Shown one piece after another: positions 23,401 to 35,849 of a stretch of 64,000 nt of DNA (the stretch's first letter is position 1; each line of letters begins with the position of its first letter). Under the pieces are notes generated by a model. That model was not told the DNA's origin, made no database searches, and was given only the letters and a program-made list of their open reading frames with translations. The stretch is from NCBI GenBank assembly GCA_034509735.1, contig JACGWO010000006.1:7331001-7395000 (forward strand), in the 5' to 3' direction. The position numbers and the translations under genes are program-made. Source of the stretch: Sesamum alatum. Its lineage: Eukaryota > Streptophyta > Magnoliopsida > Lamiales > Pedaliaceae.

Positions 23401-23959
23401 TATATATGAGTTCTCATTATAAAGTCATTTTACCAATTATTATTATTTTTTTTATCACAAACCAACCCATAACTTATATTAAATATTAAGCTTCAAGGTT
23501 TTGTTATAGAAAGAGGTAGCCGAACAATTAACATATGTAGTTACATAGATCCACTTGAACAAAAGGTGTCAAAAAGGGTGGCATTCATAAAAAACATTAT
23601 CCATCATACATTCTGTTGCGCTATTGGCCAAAAAAAGAGTGCCGCTTGAAAGTTGTAAGATTTATTTGGTTAAAAACTATGATTTTATCTCTTTAAATTA
23701 TATTTGTCATCTATTTTATAAATCATCATTATCAAAATATTTAATGAGATATTTCATGGCCGTGCTGAACCAATACTTAAATTTTAGTAACTTTTCTTTA
23801 AACAATCAAGATGGTTTTTATTCAATTGATATAAATAAAACATAGCTTCATTTGATCTTAATCTTTTTTGCTTATGTTCTTATAAATAAAATACTTTTTT
23901 TAATTTCCTTTCACATATTAAAAAAATTAATAAAACATAAGTTTATTCAAATTTATATT

Positions 23960-23990
23960 ATGCCCGTGTATAGTAGGGGTCACATACTAG
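23960..23990 (+). mobile_element. Helitron 3' terminus (plus strand)
   Basis: A hairpin (CCC, ten-base loop, GGG, with flanking partial pairing) is followed after a short AT gap by CTAG and then T. The T-rich DNA to the left, including the direct repeats from 22236, is probably its body. I could not place the 5' TC end with confidence. Confidence 0.5.
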
Positions 23991-24249
23991 TATCTTATAT
24001 TTAATGACTTACTAACAACTAAATAATTTATGCTAATCATCTACTATAAAGTAGAACTACACCTATTATTAAGTCGAACAACAGCTGATGCTGATAGAGT
24101 TCGAATCATAACCTTAATAGTTACAATTTCAACAATTAAACTAGGCCTCATTGGCAAAATGTAGCATTGCCTTTTTTACAGGGTTTAATTTGTTGCATTT
24201 ATCCAAACTTAAAATTTTGTGATAGTTTTATAAATCTATAATATATATT

Positions 24250-24690
24250 CACTACAAAACAATATGATATTAGTGATAAAATATCAAATGACAATTTTAA
24301 AATTCTCACTAAAAATATATATTAAGTAACAATATTTTTTAATCTTGTCACTATATAATCATTAGTGACAAGAATTCTGCACAAAGTTGTCACTAAATAC
24401 AATTATTGACACATCTATAGTGACAACCTAGTGTCAACAAGTGACAACAATTGTGTTGTCACTATACATGAGTCACTAATTGTATGTATTGATAGCTTTG
24501 TGCACATTTTTTTGTTACTAATTCTTGCTAATAACAAATTTTACAAAATAATATTAATTATTAAATCAATAAAATTCATTATTGTGACAAAATAAATATT
24601 CTTGTCACTAAATATATATAATTAGTGACAATATCAAAATTATCACTTGATTTTTTTTTTTTGTCGCCAATCTTCTATTTTTTTGTAGTA
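24250..24690. mobile_element. CACTA-type MITE with 3-bp target duplication
   Basis: The ends read CACTACAAAA and, reverse-complemented, TACTACAAAA, and are flanked on both sides by ATT, the 3-bp duplication expected for CACTA/EnSpm elements. The 441 bp interior has many copies of TTAGTGACAA and its complement, the subterminal repeat pattern that CACTA transposases bind. No coding capacity. Confidence 0.75.
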
Positions 24691-25282
24691 ATTTACACCA
24701 TATACTAAAATTCAAACCCTTAAAATAACGACCGTCGGTTGAAAAATAGAGATCGATTGAAATACCCTCAAATATATTTATATTTTTAAAAAATAACTAT
24801 CTTTTTAATTATTATTTCGTTCAATATTTTTATCCAGGAGTCCGTTCATTTTATCAATTTTGATCAATTACTAATTTTATCTTCTCTTTCTCATGTAATT
24901 AAATAAATATAATAAAAACTTAAATAACTCACTATCGAGTATGTTTCGATTTTTAGTATATTATTACTTTTTTTTGAAATAGTATATTATTACTTATTAG
25001 AGTGAGTCATCCACATCTCCAAAGAAAACCAATTTAACTTTTTTTTTTCCCAAAAAAACAGAAACTTCTTAATATTTTATAATTAAAATTAAAATAAAAT
25101 AAAAGTCTAAACACAGTGTGTGCATATGATATTGATGCCTTTCGTGTTTGATTGACGGTGTAAGTTTAAATCCGCGTTTTGACGTTTGATGTTCACACGG
25201 AAGCTGACAGCAATACCAATGACGCTTATTCCTGACTTCACGTTCCCACTCAACTACCAGTCTACCACACTCTGTCTCTCAT
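24691..25282. other. Intergenic stretch with a segment duplicated near 54.2 kb
   Basis: No gene. About 25110-25280 ('cctttcgtgtttgat', 'gttcacacggaagctga', 'cttcacgttcccactcaa') closely matches 54210-54300 plus 54480-54540. The copy at 54 kb carries an extra block of about 185 bases in the middle. Confidence 0.5.
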
Positions 25283-26057
25283 AGGGATGACAACTGGTCG
25301 GATCTAAATTGAATCGGTCAAAACTAATAGGTTGGAGTATAACAACCCAATTTAATACTTTTAAGATATTTAAAATTATATCTTTTTTAAAAAATTATAC
25401 TATCATAACTTTATAAGGGCAGATGTTACATTTGGTCCTTTAAGTTTTCATTTAAAATTATTTTAATCTCTCAAGTTCAATTATTGACTTTAGCATCCCT
25501 ATACTTTAGTTTTTGTCTCAGTTTGGTTTCTCTGACTATTTTCCAACGAAAATGTGGTCGGATTTTGACTTTTGGAGGGTAAATTGGTCAATTTAAATTT
25601 GATTTTCTCACTTTAGTCCCTTAAATTTATAAAATAATCAATTTAGTCTTTTTTTTAGGCAAGAAATTAAACCAATTTTTTAAAATAATATTATTAAATA
25701 GGTAGTTTTTTCTTATATATGTGTATATTTTAGAATTTAAAATATTAAAACTTTAAAATATGTGTTACTTATATATACTATAAAATGTTTAAAATTATTT
25801 ATAATATTATTTAATTTAAAAAAATATTAAGTTTATGTATATGTGTAAGTATAAACAAAATATACACGTACTTTTTGTATGTGAGTATATTTTATATATA
25901 TTTATATAAAATATATCAAAAAATTAAAAGAACTAGATTTGAGTCGAGTTTGGGTCCAAAATGTTAAGATTCATAACCCGCTCCAAACGGGATAAGGCTT
26001 CATAACCTATCCCAAATGAGACGGGTTTGGGTATAATCCGAACCTATTGCCATCCCT
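25283..26057. mobile_element. TIR element of the 'gggatggcaa' type, copy 2
   Basis: Left end AGGGATGACAACTGGTCGG and reverse-complemented right end AGGGATGGCAATAGGTTCGG are clearly related inverted repeats. The interior has 'ggtccttt/ctcaagttc/tagtccctt' motifs and AT-rich DNA. No coding capacity. Flanks do not show a convincing target duplication. Confidence 0.55.
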
Positions 26058-26178
26058 ATTCTCTCTATAAATTTTTATGAGGTATTCCAAACACTCGAAA
26101 AGTATATATATATATATATATATTTAGAAGTTGAAAAATATTTTCCAAAAGCTGGAGCAAACACTCCCTTATTGCTAA

Positions 26179-26957
26179 GGGTTTGTTTGGTTGGACGGAA
26201 AAGTCTCGTATACGGAAAGTGCGAATAAAAAAAAATGTATAAGAAAAAGTTTCGTGTTTGGTTATAGAGAAGAGATCGAGAGGAAGTAAAACTGGATGTA
26301 TATGAAACATTTCTGAATTCCAATTTTGTTTCCGACCAAAATTTAACGAAAAAGTGAAAGTATAAGACAAAAAAACACATATTTTATTTTTATTACCCAT
26401 ATGTATAATTTTCGTTTAATTCTTTTCTCTTTTTCGCTGATACTACCGATACACAATCTTTGGAAAGAAATAACCAAATCGTCGGAAAAACTACTACGTG
26501 GAAGTTAACAATTAAGTAACCATGCTTTGCTTTGTATTTCTAGAAATTTTTATTGTTATTTTGTCATTAATCTTGATTTGTTTTGAATAAATAAACAATA
26601 CTCACTTTGATGAATATTTTTATTAATAATAACTACTGTATTGGTTTTGTTTGAGGAATACTTTTATTAATAAGGTTTTTAATTTTTTTATATATTAAAA
26701 TTATTTTAGTATAACACTAACTTATTTATTTCCTATTACAAAATGAAGTGAAAGGGCTAATCGTAAAATTACAAAAATTAGTCTTTTCTTCTCGATCTAT
26801 TTTCTCGTACCAAACAAATGGAAGTATTTAAGATTTACTCCCCTTTCAATCATATAAAATAATTTGAAGGAAAACTATTATTCTTTCCCGTCCTTGTCTT
26901 TTCACTTCCCCTACCCCTTTCACTTCCCTTTTCCGCTCACTTGAACCAAACGAACCC
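26179..26957. mobile_element. Harbinger/Tourist-type MITE with TAA target duplication
   Basis: Ends read GGGTTTGTTTGGTT and, reverse-complemented, GGGTTCGTTTGGTT, flanked by TAA on both sides, the 3-bp TWA duplication of PIF/Harbinger elements. The body is 779 bp and non-coding. A related copy, also flanked by TTA, lies at 40484-43464 and is itself interrupted. A (TA)n tract lies just outside at 26102-26122. Confidence 0.75.
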
Positions 26958-29799
26958 TAAAGAAAGTAGAAGCTTTTTCTTCACTACATTCACATGACTG
27001 TAAAAAAGAAAAAAAAAAAGATTCAAAGGAAAATTATATATATGATAATAAAGTAACTAAAAATAAAATACGTGTTTTTTTTTTTTAATTTTTTTGACCT
27101 TATACATTCATTTTTTCGCTCAATTTTCGACTTGACAAAATTAGACTAGAGAAATTTCATCCGATTATTTACTTCTCCCCATTTATTCTCCCTTAACCAA
27201 ACATCAAACTTTTTCTTATACATTATATTTTACTCCATTTTTCATGCACTCATTTTTCACTCCCACCAAACAAGCTCCAAATTTAGTTATTAGGATTAGG
27301 AAACATGCCTAATGTATGACCACTTAACTGCATAGTTTTAGGAGTAAAAGATGGCCTAAATATTGTACTCTCTTCATCTCATAAAAAAATATGTATTTTA
27401 TTTTTTTTTATAAGAAACAAAAAAACAACAGTTGAATTTATAGTTAATTTCATTTGAAAAATAAAATTTTAAATTATAATAACATAAATTTTATAAAAAA
27501 TAAATTTAATATAAATAATAGAAAGATATTAATATATTTATTAAATAAATGATAAAAATGAGTTTTTAGTCACTATCTGCTAATTTCTTTTTATGTATTG
27601 TGCTTAATTAATATATAGTAAAATAAATTTTATATAGTAGAACAAGTGTAAATACAAGAATTATAATAATTTATAATAAAAGACAAATATTTCAGCCAAT
27701 GTAAAAATAAAAACTCAAACATCCTTAAAGAGCATCCTTTTGCCAATCAAAACCTTTTTTTTTTTCTTTTCTTTTTTAGTCTTTTATCACTTTGAAATAT
27801 GTGAAGCGTTATTGAATAGGGTCATTGAGGACATGCAGGATGTTTTTATCAACACCCCTAAAATTAAGTTTAATTATATAAATTTTTTATGTTTTTTTTT
27901 TTAAAATTGTAAGTACACTCCTAAATGGCGCAGTGTACATAATTTATTTGAAGGGGTATACTTTTAACTTTTTGTCCTTGAGAGGGTATCGATATAAACT
28001 ACAATTACAATCTTAGGAGCTGTTGACAATATAATTTACCCTACTTTTCTTACATATACTCTATTTGGACAGTGTTCAACTAAATATATTTAAAATATTT
28101 TATCAGTTCATATATTTTATAAGATGTTTGATCTTATTTTGAAAATAGGCTCTTAAAATATTTGGCTGAAATAGTATTATGGAGTTTATAAGTTGTTATT
28201 AATGGTGATTTTGCAAATAATGTTACCAAAATTAAAGGAATTTTTAAAATCTTAAAAATAAGTTAGGAACTTCTTACTTTTTTTTTAAAAAAAAAAATGC
28301 ATTTATAAACTTATAATATCATTTTTTTAGCTTTTATAAGCTCATTCCTTAGAACATTTACTATACACATTTTATTATCATCTCCTATCTTAAAACATAT
28401 TTTAAAATTTTTATAAATTCATCCAAACAACCTCTTAACCGAACAAAATTTAAATGTACAATTCACATTCAGAGGGTGTTTGGTCAAACTTATTTAAAAT
28501 ATTTTATAAGCTCAAACATCTTATAAGATTTTTTTAGAACTTAAGATATTACATCTTATTTTAAAAATAAGTTCTTTAAGTGTTTGAATAAATTAAAATT
28601 ATAAAACTTATAAAATGTGAATAATGACAATTATGTAATTAATATGATTAAGAAAATTTCAAGAATACACGACATGGACATGGTATGAACACAGGTAATG
28701 GCGTGTCTCATATGTTCTGGAGAAGCTATTTTTTCTTTTTTCTGTATATTTTATAAACTTAAGGATTATAAAATTTTAAATAGATCTAAAAGTAATTATA
28801 AACAAATACTAGTGGCCCATTTCTATTTATTTTACCTTATTTTCTCTTTAATTCTTTTTAAAGGTATGCTTCATTTTTCTTCCTACAATATTGTTATCCA
28901 CAAATCACATTTGCTTACACTTAACACAAAAAATAAAACAAATATATTTTTTGTTACAATTGTATCTATAAATTCATAAATTATTTACTAATTTTACATG
29001 CTTACATATATGTATTTTGCCATATGTATACTTACATATTTTGTATAAAATTTCTAAAACACTCGTATAAATTTTATTTATAGACTAATCACTCTCAAAT
29101 CTATTTTTACTTGAAATAGTATGGGCCCTTGATTTGACTCAGGGCCCATTAAAATAAAGGATAAATTCATGATTTGGATACCACGATTTAAATACCACCT
29201 AAAGAGGTGGTATTCAAATCATTAGAAAATTGAGCCAAGTTTATAATTTATGGATTGGTCCATATAGCCCTTCTATTGAGTATTATATTTAGTTTAATAT
29301 CCTCAAGTGTAAAAAATATTATAATTTTCTCCTAGAGCCAGTTATATTAGCCTACAACCCTACAATATATCATAGTAAGTAAACAATATATTATATTAAC
29401 CTATAACCATTTATCCCAAATAATATCATTAATTAATCTATCACATCATAATCACATCTAAAATAGTAAACATGTCCTGATGGGATAATAGTAATCAAGT
29501 TGGATAATATTTACGATCATCTGATGGATAGATTCCTTTAGTGGGATAGTAAAAATAAATTATCTCAACCTAACTTTTTATTGATTAAAAAGAAAAAAAT
29601 TTATCCTTTTCAAACCCCAAGTCCCAACTATCAAACAGTGGAAAAAAGCTAATGTCGCCAATTAGAGAAAGGAAAAAAAGAGAAAAGATTGGTTTTAAAT
29701 CCTGGTAACTCGGCTCATTTATCTAATTACTGTAGAAAAAATTGTAATTATATTCTAATTTGGGGTATAGTTGCATAAATAACATGATTTGTGGATGAA
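26958..29799. other. AT-rich intergenic stretch with MITE relics
   Basis: No gene. It includes a segment (27290-27740) partly duplicated at 50490-50710, a relic of the 18231 MITE family (27838-28045), and two mutually related 'tttggtcaaacttatttaaaatattttat' motifs near 28070 and 28480 that suggest eroded hAT-like termini. A short perfect hairpin is at 29185-29220. The frame at 28698-28979 is AT-rich and not credible. Confidence 0.4.
29185..29220. repeat. Short hairpin, 16-bp stem and 4-base loop
   Basis: The arms (29185-29200 and 29205-29220) pair along 16 positions with one mismatch around loop AAAG; the core is ACCACCT/AGGTGGT. It is not followed by a T-run that would suggest a polymerase III stop. 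Origin unknown, possibly a tiny foldback. Confidence 0.6.
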
Positions 29800-30141
29800 T
29801 TTATTTTTTTAAATTCTTTTGTCGGAGTCATTAGTCCCACTGACGACTCCAGGAGCTAACAACTTCGAGTGGTTACCTCCACTAACGCTTCAACCTTTTA
29901 TATTTTTTCTTTAAATTTAATTATTATTTTAAATTAATTAATACAATTAGTAATTGATACTTTTTTTTTTCGAGGAAAAGACCACGAGGATACTTATATT
30001 AATAGGCAAAGACGTCACATACGTACAAGGGAAAACACACATACGTAGGAGAAGGGATAAATCATCAGCCTAGAAAACGAAAGGAACAGAAAGGGAAACT
30101 AGGAACAGAAGCAGCAAAAAATAAAAACATGCAGAAAAAAA

Positions 30142-33100
30142 CTAGGGGACCGAAGTGGCTCGGCGAACTAGTGCTAATAGCTCCAGAGCATCCCCCTCGC
30201 CGCCTTCGTAGATGCAGCGGTTCGTAGTCCACAACGCCCAGCAGATAGTGAGGAAGCTCACGAACTCGCCGCTGTCTAGCTCACGGTGTGCTCGGCGCAT
30301 CCAGGCTTCAGCCCCCACCGACACGCCATGAATCGCCGCGCCAGGAAGCAGAGATTGCGCCCAAGTCAGCCGTGCGAACGGGCAGTCTTCTAGGATATGC
30401 AGGATGCCGTCTTCAGTCCCACCGCACCATACACAGACGCCATCCACCGCCACCCCCTGCTTTCGTAAATTCACCTGGGTCGGTAAGGCATCGTGGCAGT
30501 AGCGCCACGCAAACAAAGAGACCTTGGGGAGGACCTTGGCGCGCCAGATGAAGCTCCAACCCTGCCTCGTTGATCCCTAGCTAGACCCCGCTGGGCGTCT
30601 CAGATGCGCCGCAAGCCGATAGGCGCTCTTGACTAAGAAACAAAGATGCGGGTCAAAGTGCCATCCCCATGAGTCCACAGTCCCATCCCAGATCCGTGTG
30701 ACCATGATCCACTCAGCATTGGAAGGCTCAAACTCAGCCCGGACGCGTTCAACATCCCATAACCCCGGTCCAGCAATCAGGTCCGCCACTCGAGCAGCGG
30801 TAGGCAGTGTGCGCGCGGAGAAGACTGGGCGGAAGCAAGTCGGCCTGGGGACCCAAGGATCGAGGAAGATGCGGGTCGTAAGGCCGTTGCCGACAAGGCG
30901 TCGAGAGCTGGCGTGAAGAAGGGAGCGGGAGCTGTCGAGGGACTGCCAGGCGAAGATGGATTGCCGTGAATGCCCGAGTAGTCGAGAATGGAGGCCGCTG
31001 GAAAATACTTCGGCTGCAGCACCTGGTGTAATAGAGAGTCCGTCTGGGTGAGAAGCCACCAAGTCTGTTTGCAGAGAAGGGCATCGTTGAAGTCCTTGGG
31101 CACGCGGATCCCCAGTCCGCCCTCGTGCTTGCTACGACACACCTCATGCCAGGCCCTCCAGTGAATCTTGCGCTCCCGATCCTGGTTCCAGAAGAAGGCC
31201 GCAGTCATGCTCTCGATCTCCTGAAGAAGGGAGTCCGGCAGGCGGAAGCAGCTCATGGCGTACGTGGGAATAGCCTGGATCACAGCTTTAATCATCAGCA
31301 CCCGTCCGGCTTGCGAGAGGCGCTTGGTCGCCCAATTGTTGAAAGCCTTCCAAATACGCTCCTTCAGGCCCTCGAAGACTGCCCTATTTGATTTCCCACC
31401 ACCGCTGGAAGACCGAGGTACTTGTCATGCTTGTCCACTACCGAGATCTGAATGAGGCTGGCGAGCGCAGTCCGAAGCTCGGGAGGAGTGTTCCGGCTGA
31501 AAACCGCGGCCGACTTGTCAAGGTTGATCGCAAGCCCCGAGACCGCCTCGAAAGTGCGCAACACGGATTGGATACAAAGTAGGGCTTCCCCTGTGGCTTG
31601 ACAAAACATGCGGGTATCGTCAGCAAAGAGGTGTGTGATACGCGGGCCTTGTCGGCTTGCCCGGACCCCGCGGAGGAGGCCTCGGTGCTCCTCTGTCTGA
31701 ATCAGCCGACTGAAGACCTCTGCACAGCAAAGAAACAGGTAAGGGGAGAGGGGATCCCTTTGGCGGAGGCCTCTTCCCGGGATCAGAGCACCAAAGCAGT
31801 CACCGTTAAGCAAAAAAGAGTAAGACATAGTAGACACGCATTGCATAATAAGTGACACAAATCTACGGGGAAAGCCTAGTCTAAGGAGCACTCGTTCAAG
31901 GAAGATCAACTCTACCCAGTCATAGGCTTTACTGATGTCGAGCTTGAGGGATGCGTAGCCGGTCAGACCCTGGTATTTGTGAGCAAGAAAGTGGTTAAGT
32001 TCGTGGGCAACAAGGACATTATCGGTTGAGCCGACCAAGGATGAAGGCCGACTGATGGGGCGCGATGATGGTGTCAAGGAGGGGCTTCATGCGGTTAGCA
32101 AGGACTTTGGACGCAAGTTTGTACGTGACGTTACAAAGGCTAATAGGGCGGAAGGCCGACACAGTTTCAGGGTTGGCTACTTTGGGAATAAGGACGATAT
32201 AAGTAGAGTTCAGAGCGGGGTCCAGGTATCCCCCATTAAGAAAATCAAGCACACATGCAGTAGTAGCGGGGCCAACAATATGCCAGTAAGTTTGAAAGAA
32301 AATAGGAGACATACCGTCCGGCCCCGACGATTTCAACGGGTGCATGCTGGAGAGCGCTGCCTTCACTTCGTCTGCGGTGAAGGGGCGGCTGAGCTCAAGA
32401 CGGGCCGCGTCCGAGACCTTGAGCTGCAAGCAGGCGAGGCAGTCATCAATCGCTTGAGGGTCCAGGGCTGTGGATCGAAAGATATCGGAGAAGTGGGCCA
32501 CAATAATCTCTTGGATCTCTGCTCTTCTAGTGTAACTGCGTCCCCGATCATCCCGGAGGCATTTAATCATCTTGCGGCGCCAGCATTCAGTGGCCTATCC
32601 GTGGAAGAAAGCGGTATTCCTGTCCCCCTCCTTCAACCATAAAGCCTTCCCTCGTTGCTTCCACAGAATCTCCTCCCGTGCCAACAATTCCTCAAGTTCT
32701 GTGTGAAGCCCCTCAATCTGAGCTTTGACGTCAGCGGTCAGTGTGCCCCTTCGCAATCTGCAGATCTCGTCCCTCAATTCCTTGACTCGGTGCCGGACGT
32801 TCCCGAATACCAACTCATCCCAAGAGCTTAATGCTGTAGCGGATTGAGCAATCTTAGACCGCAGGCTTTCGGCTGCTGTGGATCGCGACGGCCTCTGCCA
32901 ACCTGTCCCAACAATAAACTCACAGTCTGCTGCTCTAGTCCAAGCTGCTTCAAAGCAGAATCGACGCTTAGCCGGTCGTGGAGCGGCGTCATAGGCCCCA
33001 TCCAGATTAAGCATGAGAACGGCATGATCCAAACACGCAACCGGGATATGAGAGACTCTCGCTGTCGGGAATCGCGCTGACCAGCCGGGGTTGCAGCACG

Positions 33101-33683
33101 CTCGGTCAAGTCTAGCCCGGACTGTCGCCGGAGCCTCCCGATGGTTACACCAGGTGTATGGTGCCCCTGTAAAACCCAAGTCCACCAAGTCACAATCAGC
33201 AAGGCACTGTCTAAATGCGTCCATCTGCCACTGGGCGCGGCGGGCCCGCCCCTCTTTCTCAGACAGACTCAAGATCTCATTAAAATCCCCCAAACACACC
33301 CACGGCCGGACTGACTGGCCCTGAAGACGACAGAGAAGGTCCCAAGTCTCCCGTCGGCGACTCACATCCGGATGCCCATAGAAGCCGGTGAACCTCCATC
33401 CCTCAGAATCCCCGTCACCTCGGACTGTAGCGTCAATGTGGTGGAGCGAATAAGACTGAACCCAAACCTTGATGTCCTTATTCCAGAGCAAAACAAGACC
33501 GCCGCTGTGGCCTGAGCCGCCATAGTGGTTCAGAAGTTGTTTCAACCAATCGTATCTCCTGGAGGAGGACTTGGTCTCGGAGATAAAAACCAAGCCAGGG
33601 TTATGTTGTCGGATGAGCTCCCGGAGCTTGTGAACTGTCCAAGGGGACCCCAACCCCTGACAGTTCCATGCTAAGATCTTCAT
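30142..33683 (-). pseudogene. LINE ORF2: endonuclease, reverse transcriptase, zinc-binding region
   Basis: It begins with ATG at 33683 two bases after the ORF1 stop. An AP-type endonuclease comes first: MKILAWNCQGLGSP, ISETK, CLGDFNEIL and LDHAVL carry the catalytic Asn, Glu, Asp and His. The reverse transcriptase follows (SSGPDGM, AFRPISLCNVTYK, SLKLDISKAYDWVE, GLRQRDPLSPYLF, THLFADDT with the catalytic Asp pair). It ends with the zinc-binding region near CVWCGGTEDGILHILEDCPF. Lesions: in-frame TAG at 32595, frameshifts near 32050, 31330 and 31060, and a stop with frame change near 30560-30577. No RNase H domain is recognisable after the zinc region. Fixed frames were not reconstructed. Confidence 0.93.
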
Positions 33684-33685
33684 GG

Positions 33686-35134
33686 CTAGCGGCGGGGCTG
33701 CCCGGCAGCCTCCGCCAATAAAATATCTGACTCCTCATCCACAAGCAATAGACGATGCTTACCACTTCGCGGGACTTCCCCTTCTGGACCCAACACTGAG
33801 CACCCCCTTGGGCGTTTCCGCGAAACTCTCCGACCAGACCTACGCGTCCTACCACGTCTGTCGGACCCCCGCCTTCCTGGTGAGCCCTGAGCTGTGAACC
33901 GAAGCGGCACTGAGACCAATCCATCCTCCACATTGCCCATAGTAGTACCCTGTGACAGTAAGGCCCCCACCGGACGATGAGTAGGGAGGGTCGACGGGAC
34001 ACACTCCGCCGAGTCTTCGATACCCGGCTCACCCATATCCGACTGCCCATGCATCGCGCCGAGAGTTAGCGGCGCCCTTGGACCCAACCCTACTGGTGCC
34101 GTCATGGAGCCGTCCGACCCCGAGTTGCTGTCTACCCCAATGTCCTGTACTAAACCTCGGGTATCTCTAGCCGATCCTGCCGGATCATCTTCTCTGGACT
34201 GAAGCTCGCATCTGATGTAGGGATGCCCCCCGCGCGAGGTGCCGGTCTGCCTCCATGTTTTCGCCGAGGTCCCTTGTCCAAGGCCAGAAATCCACCGAAC
34301 ACAGCCGCCCCTCTTAGAGACCATGAGCCCGGAGCAGACGCGGATCTGGAACTCCCCATGGGTTCTTGAGGCTGAGAAAACTTGCGGCCCTGAGTCGGGA
34401 GCGGAGCTCGGAGCCACGGCTCGTATAGTGCCTCCGAGCTTGGATCAACAAAACCATCCTCAAATTGTAGCTCACAGTACTTGGCAATATGACCCAGTTT
34501 GCCACAGAGGTAGCAGAAGTTCGGAAGCCGTTCATAGGTGAGATGCACCAGAAGCTCATCCCCAACAGCAGAGCAAATCGGGATGGTGCGCTGAAGGGGC
34601 CGGGAAACATTGATGGCCACACGCAAGCGGAGGGTCGCCCCCAGGCACAACCAGAATCATCCATGTCAAGGTCTCGGAACCAACAAATTCTATTCCCAAG
34701 CAGAGTCGCAACCCCCAGATTCATCATACTCAGTGGTAACTCGTGAACATGCACATGAAAGTCACACAATTCCAGATTCACCTGCAAAGGGTTCTCATGC
34801 TCCCGGATCTCATTCAGAATGATGATGTTCTTTTCAGAGCTCCACGGGCATCCCTCAAGCGTCCGATTGCGGTCTATGATGTGATGAACCAAAGAAGAAA
34901 CCGACCACCCCCTAGCTGCCGTACCTCCATTCCTTTCACCGGATTGATCATGCCCTGAATAGACGTGCTGAACGCTTCAAAGCGAGAGACCCGAGAGGAG
35001 AGGAGCTAACCAACCAAACACAATCTGTGAGATTATGAATCTGCATGCCATAATCCCCCTGGCAGCACCAACCGCTGGTCCTCTTCGTCAGTCAGACGCA
35101 AGCGCCCCTGCAAACTAGCAATAGCCTCATCCAT
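33686..35134 (-). pseudogene. LINE ORF1: gag-like nucleic-acid-binding protein, broken
   Basis: The start at 35134 opens with MDEAIASLQGRLRLTDEEDQ, a typical plant LINE ORF1 beginning (DUF4283 region). Stops appear within 120 bases, and the frame changes again around 34650 and 34300. The middle frame has a CCHC zinc knuckle (CYLCGKLGHIAKYC) after a DUF4283-like core, and the last part is a low-complexity Gly/Arg/Ser tail ending at a TAG that directly precedes ORF2 (TAGCCATG). ORF1 proteins coat LINE RNA. At least three lesions make it non-functional. Confidence 0.8.
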
Positions 35135-35849
35135 ACCCTAACCCTCAAGTGAAACTCCACTACCCCAGCCTATCCGTTTCCGTCGAGCCCCGGCCACGTG
35201 TAGCCACCGTCCAGCCGCCCTCACTTTGGGCAACCGCGAAGTCACCGCACACCCACATACACACCTGCAGAGAAACACCAAGGCCAAAGACAGAAGAAAC
35301 GAAAAAACCGATTAGAGTAGGGCAGTTACAAGAAGAAGCGGTACGAAGAAAGGAGAGAAAGAAACACGATGATAGGAGGAAAAAATAGAGAGAGGCCCCG
35401 CCGAGGGTGATGACACGCGGCTTGGAGATAGACGTCGGGAGAGAGGCCTCGCCGACGGAACAAGACCACATCCCGCCCAACAGAAGACCAGGACCTGACC
35501 GCCACCAGCCGTACTGCTCAACGCCAGTATCACCCAGACTGCGCTGGAGGAGGCCCAAAACTCGCGAGAGGGGCTGTCGGAAGAAGCCCGACGCAGCCAG
35601 GCGAAAGGGAAAAGATATTGAAGGAAGGATGAGACTCTCAAGGTAGAGAGAACGCAAACTCTCAGGGAGAGAGAACGTATATTGGGAATTGATTTTTTTT
35701 TTTTAGTAATTGATACTTTAATTATACTAAATTTAATAATTAACTAATAATTTAATTTCCTAAGTTTAATAATTAATTTATAATATTGACAATGTGGGTG
35801 TTACACCCTGTTCATGATAGTGTTTCGTAACCACTAAGGTGGATTGTTC

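Larger units (their letters stand above)
29964..35702 (-). mobile_element. L1-type LINE, near full length, with 17-bp target duplication
   Basis: On the minus strand it holds a GC-rich 5' leader (about 35690-35135), ORF1, ORF2 and a short 3' UTR ending in a poly(A) (T-run at 29961-29970). It is flanked by TTAGTAATTGATACTTT at 29947-29963 and 35703-35719, a 17-bp target duplication typical of target-primed reverse transcription. The GC content contrasts with the AT-rich host. ORF1 and ORF2 are disabled by several stops and frameshifts, so this copy is immobile. The 5' junction carries an additional run of about 12 A (minus strand). Confidence 0.93.

Noticed and set aside
31598..35646. Many plus-strand frames of 60-195 residues across the LINE
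   Set aside because: All are antisense to the GC-rich LINE ORFs, whose domains are clearly on the minus strand.
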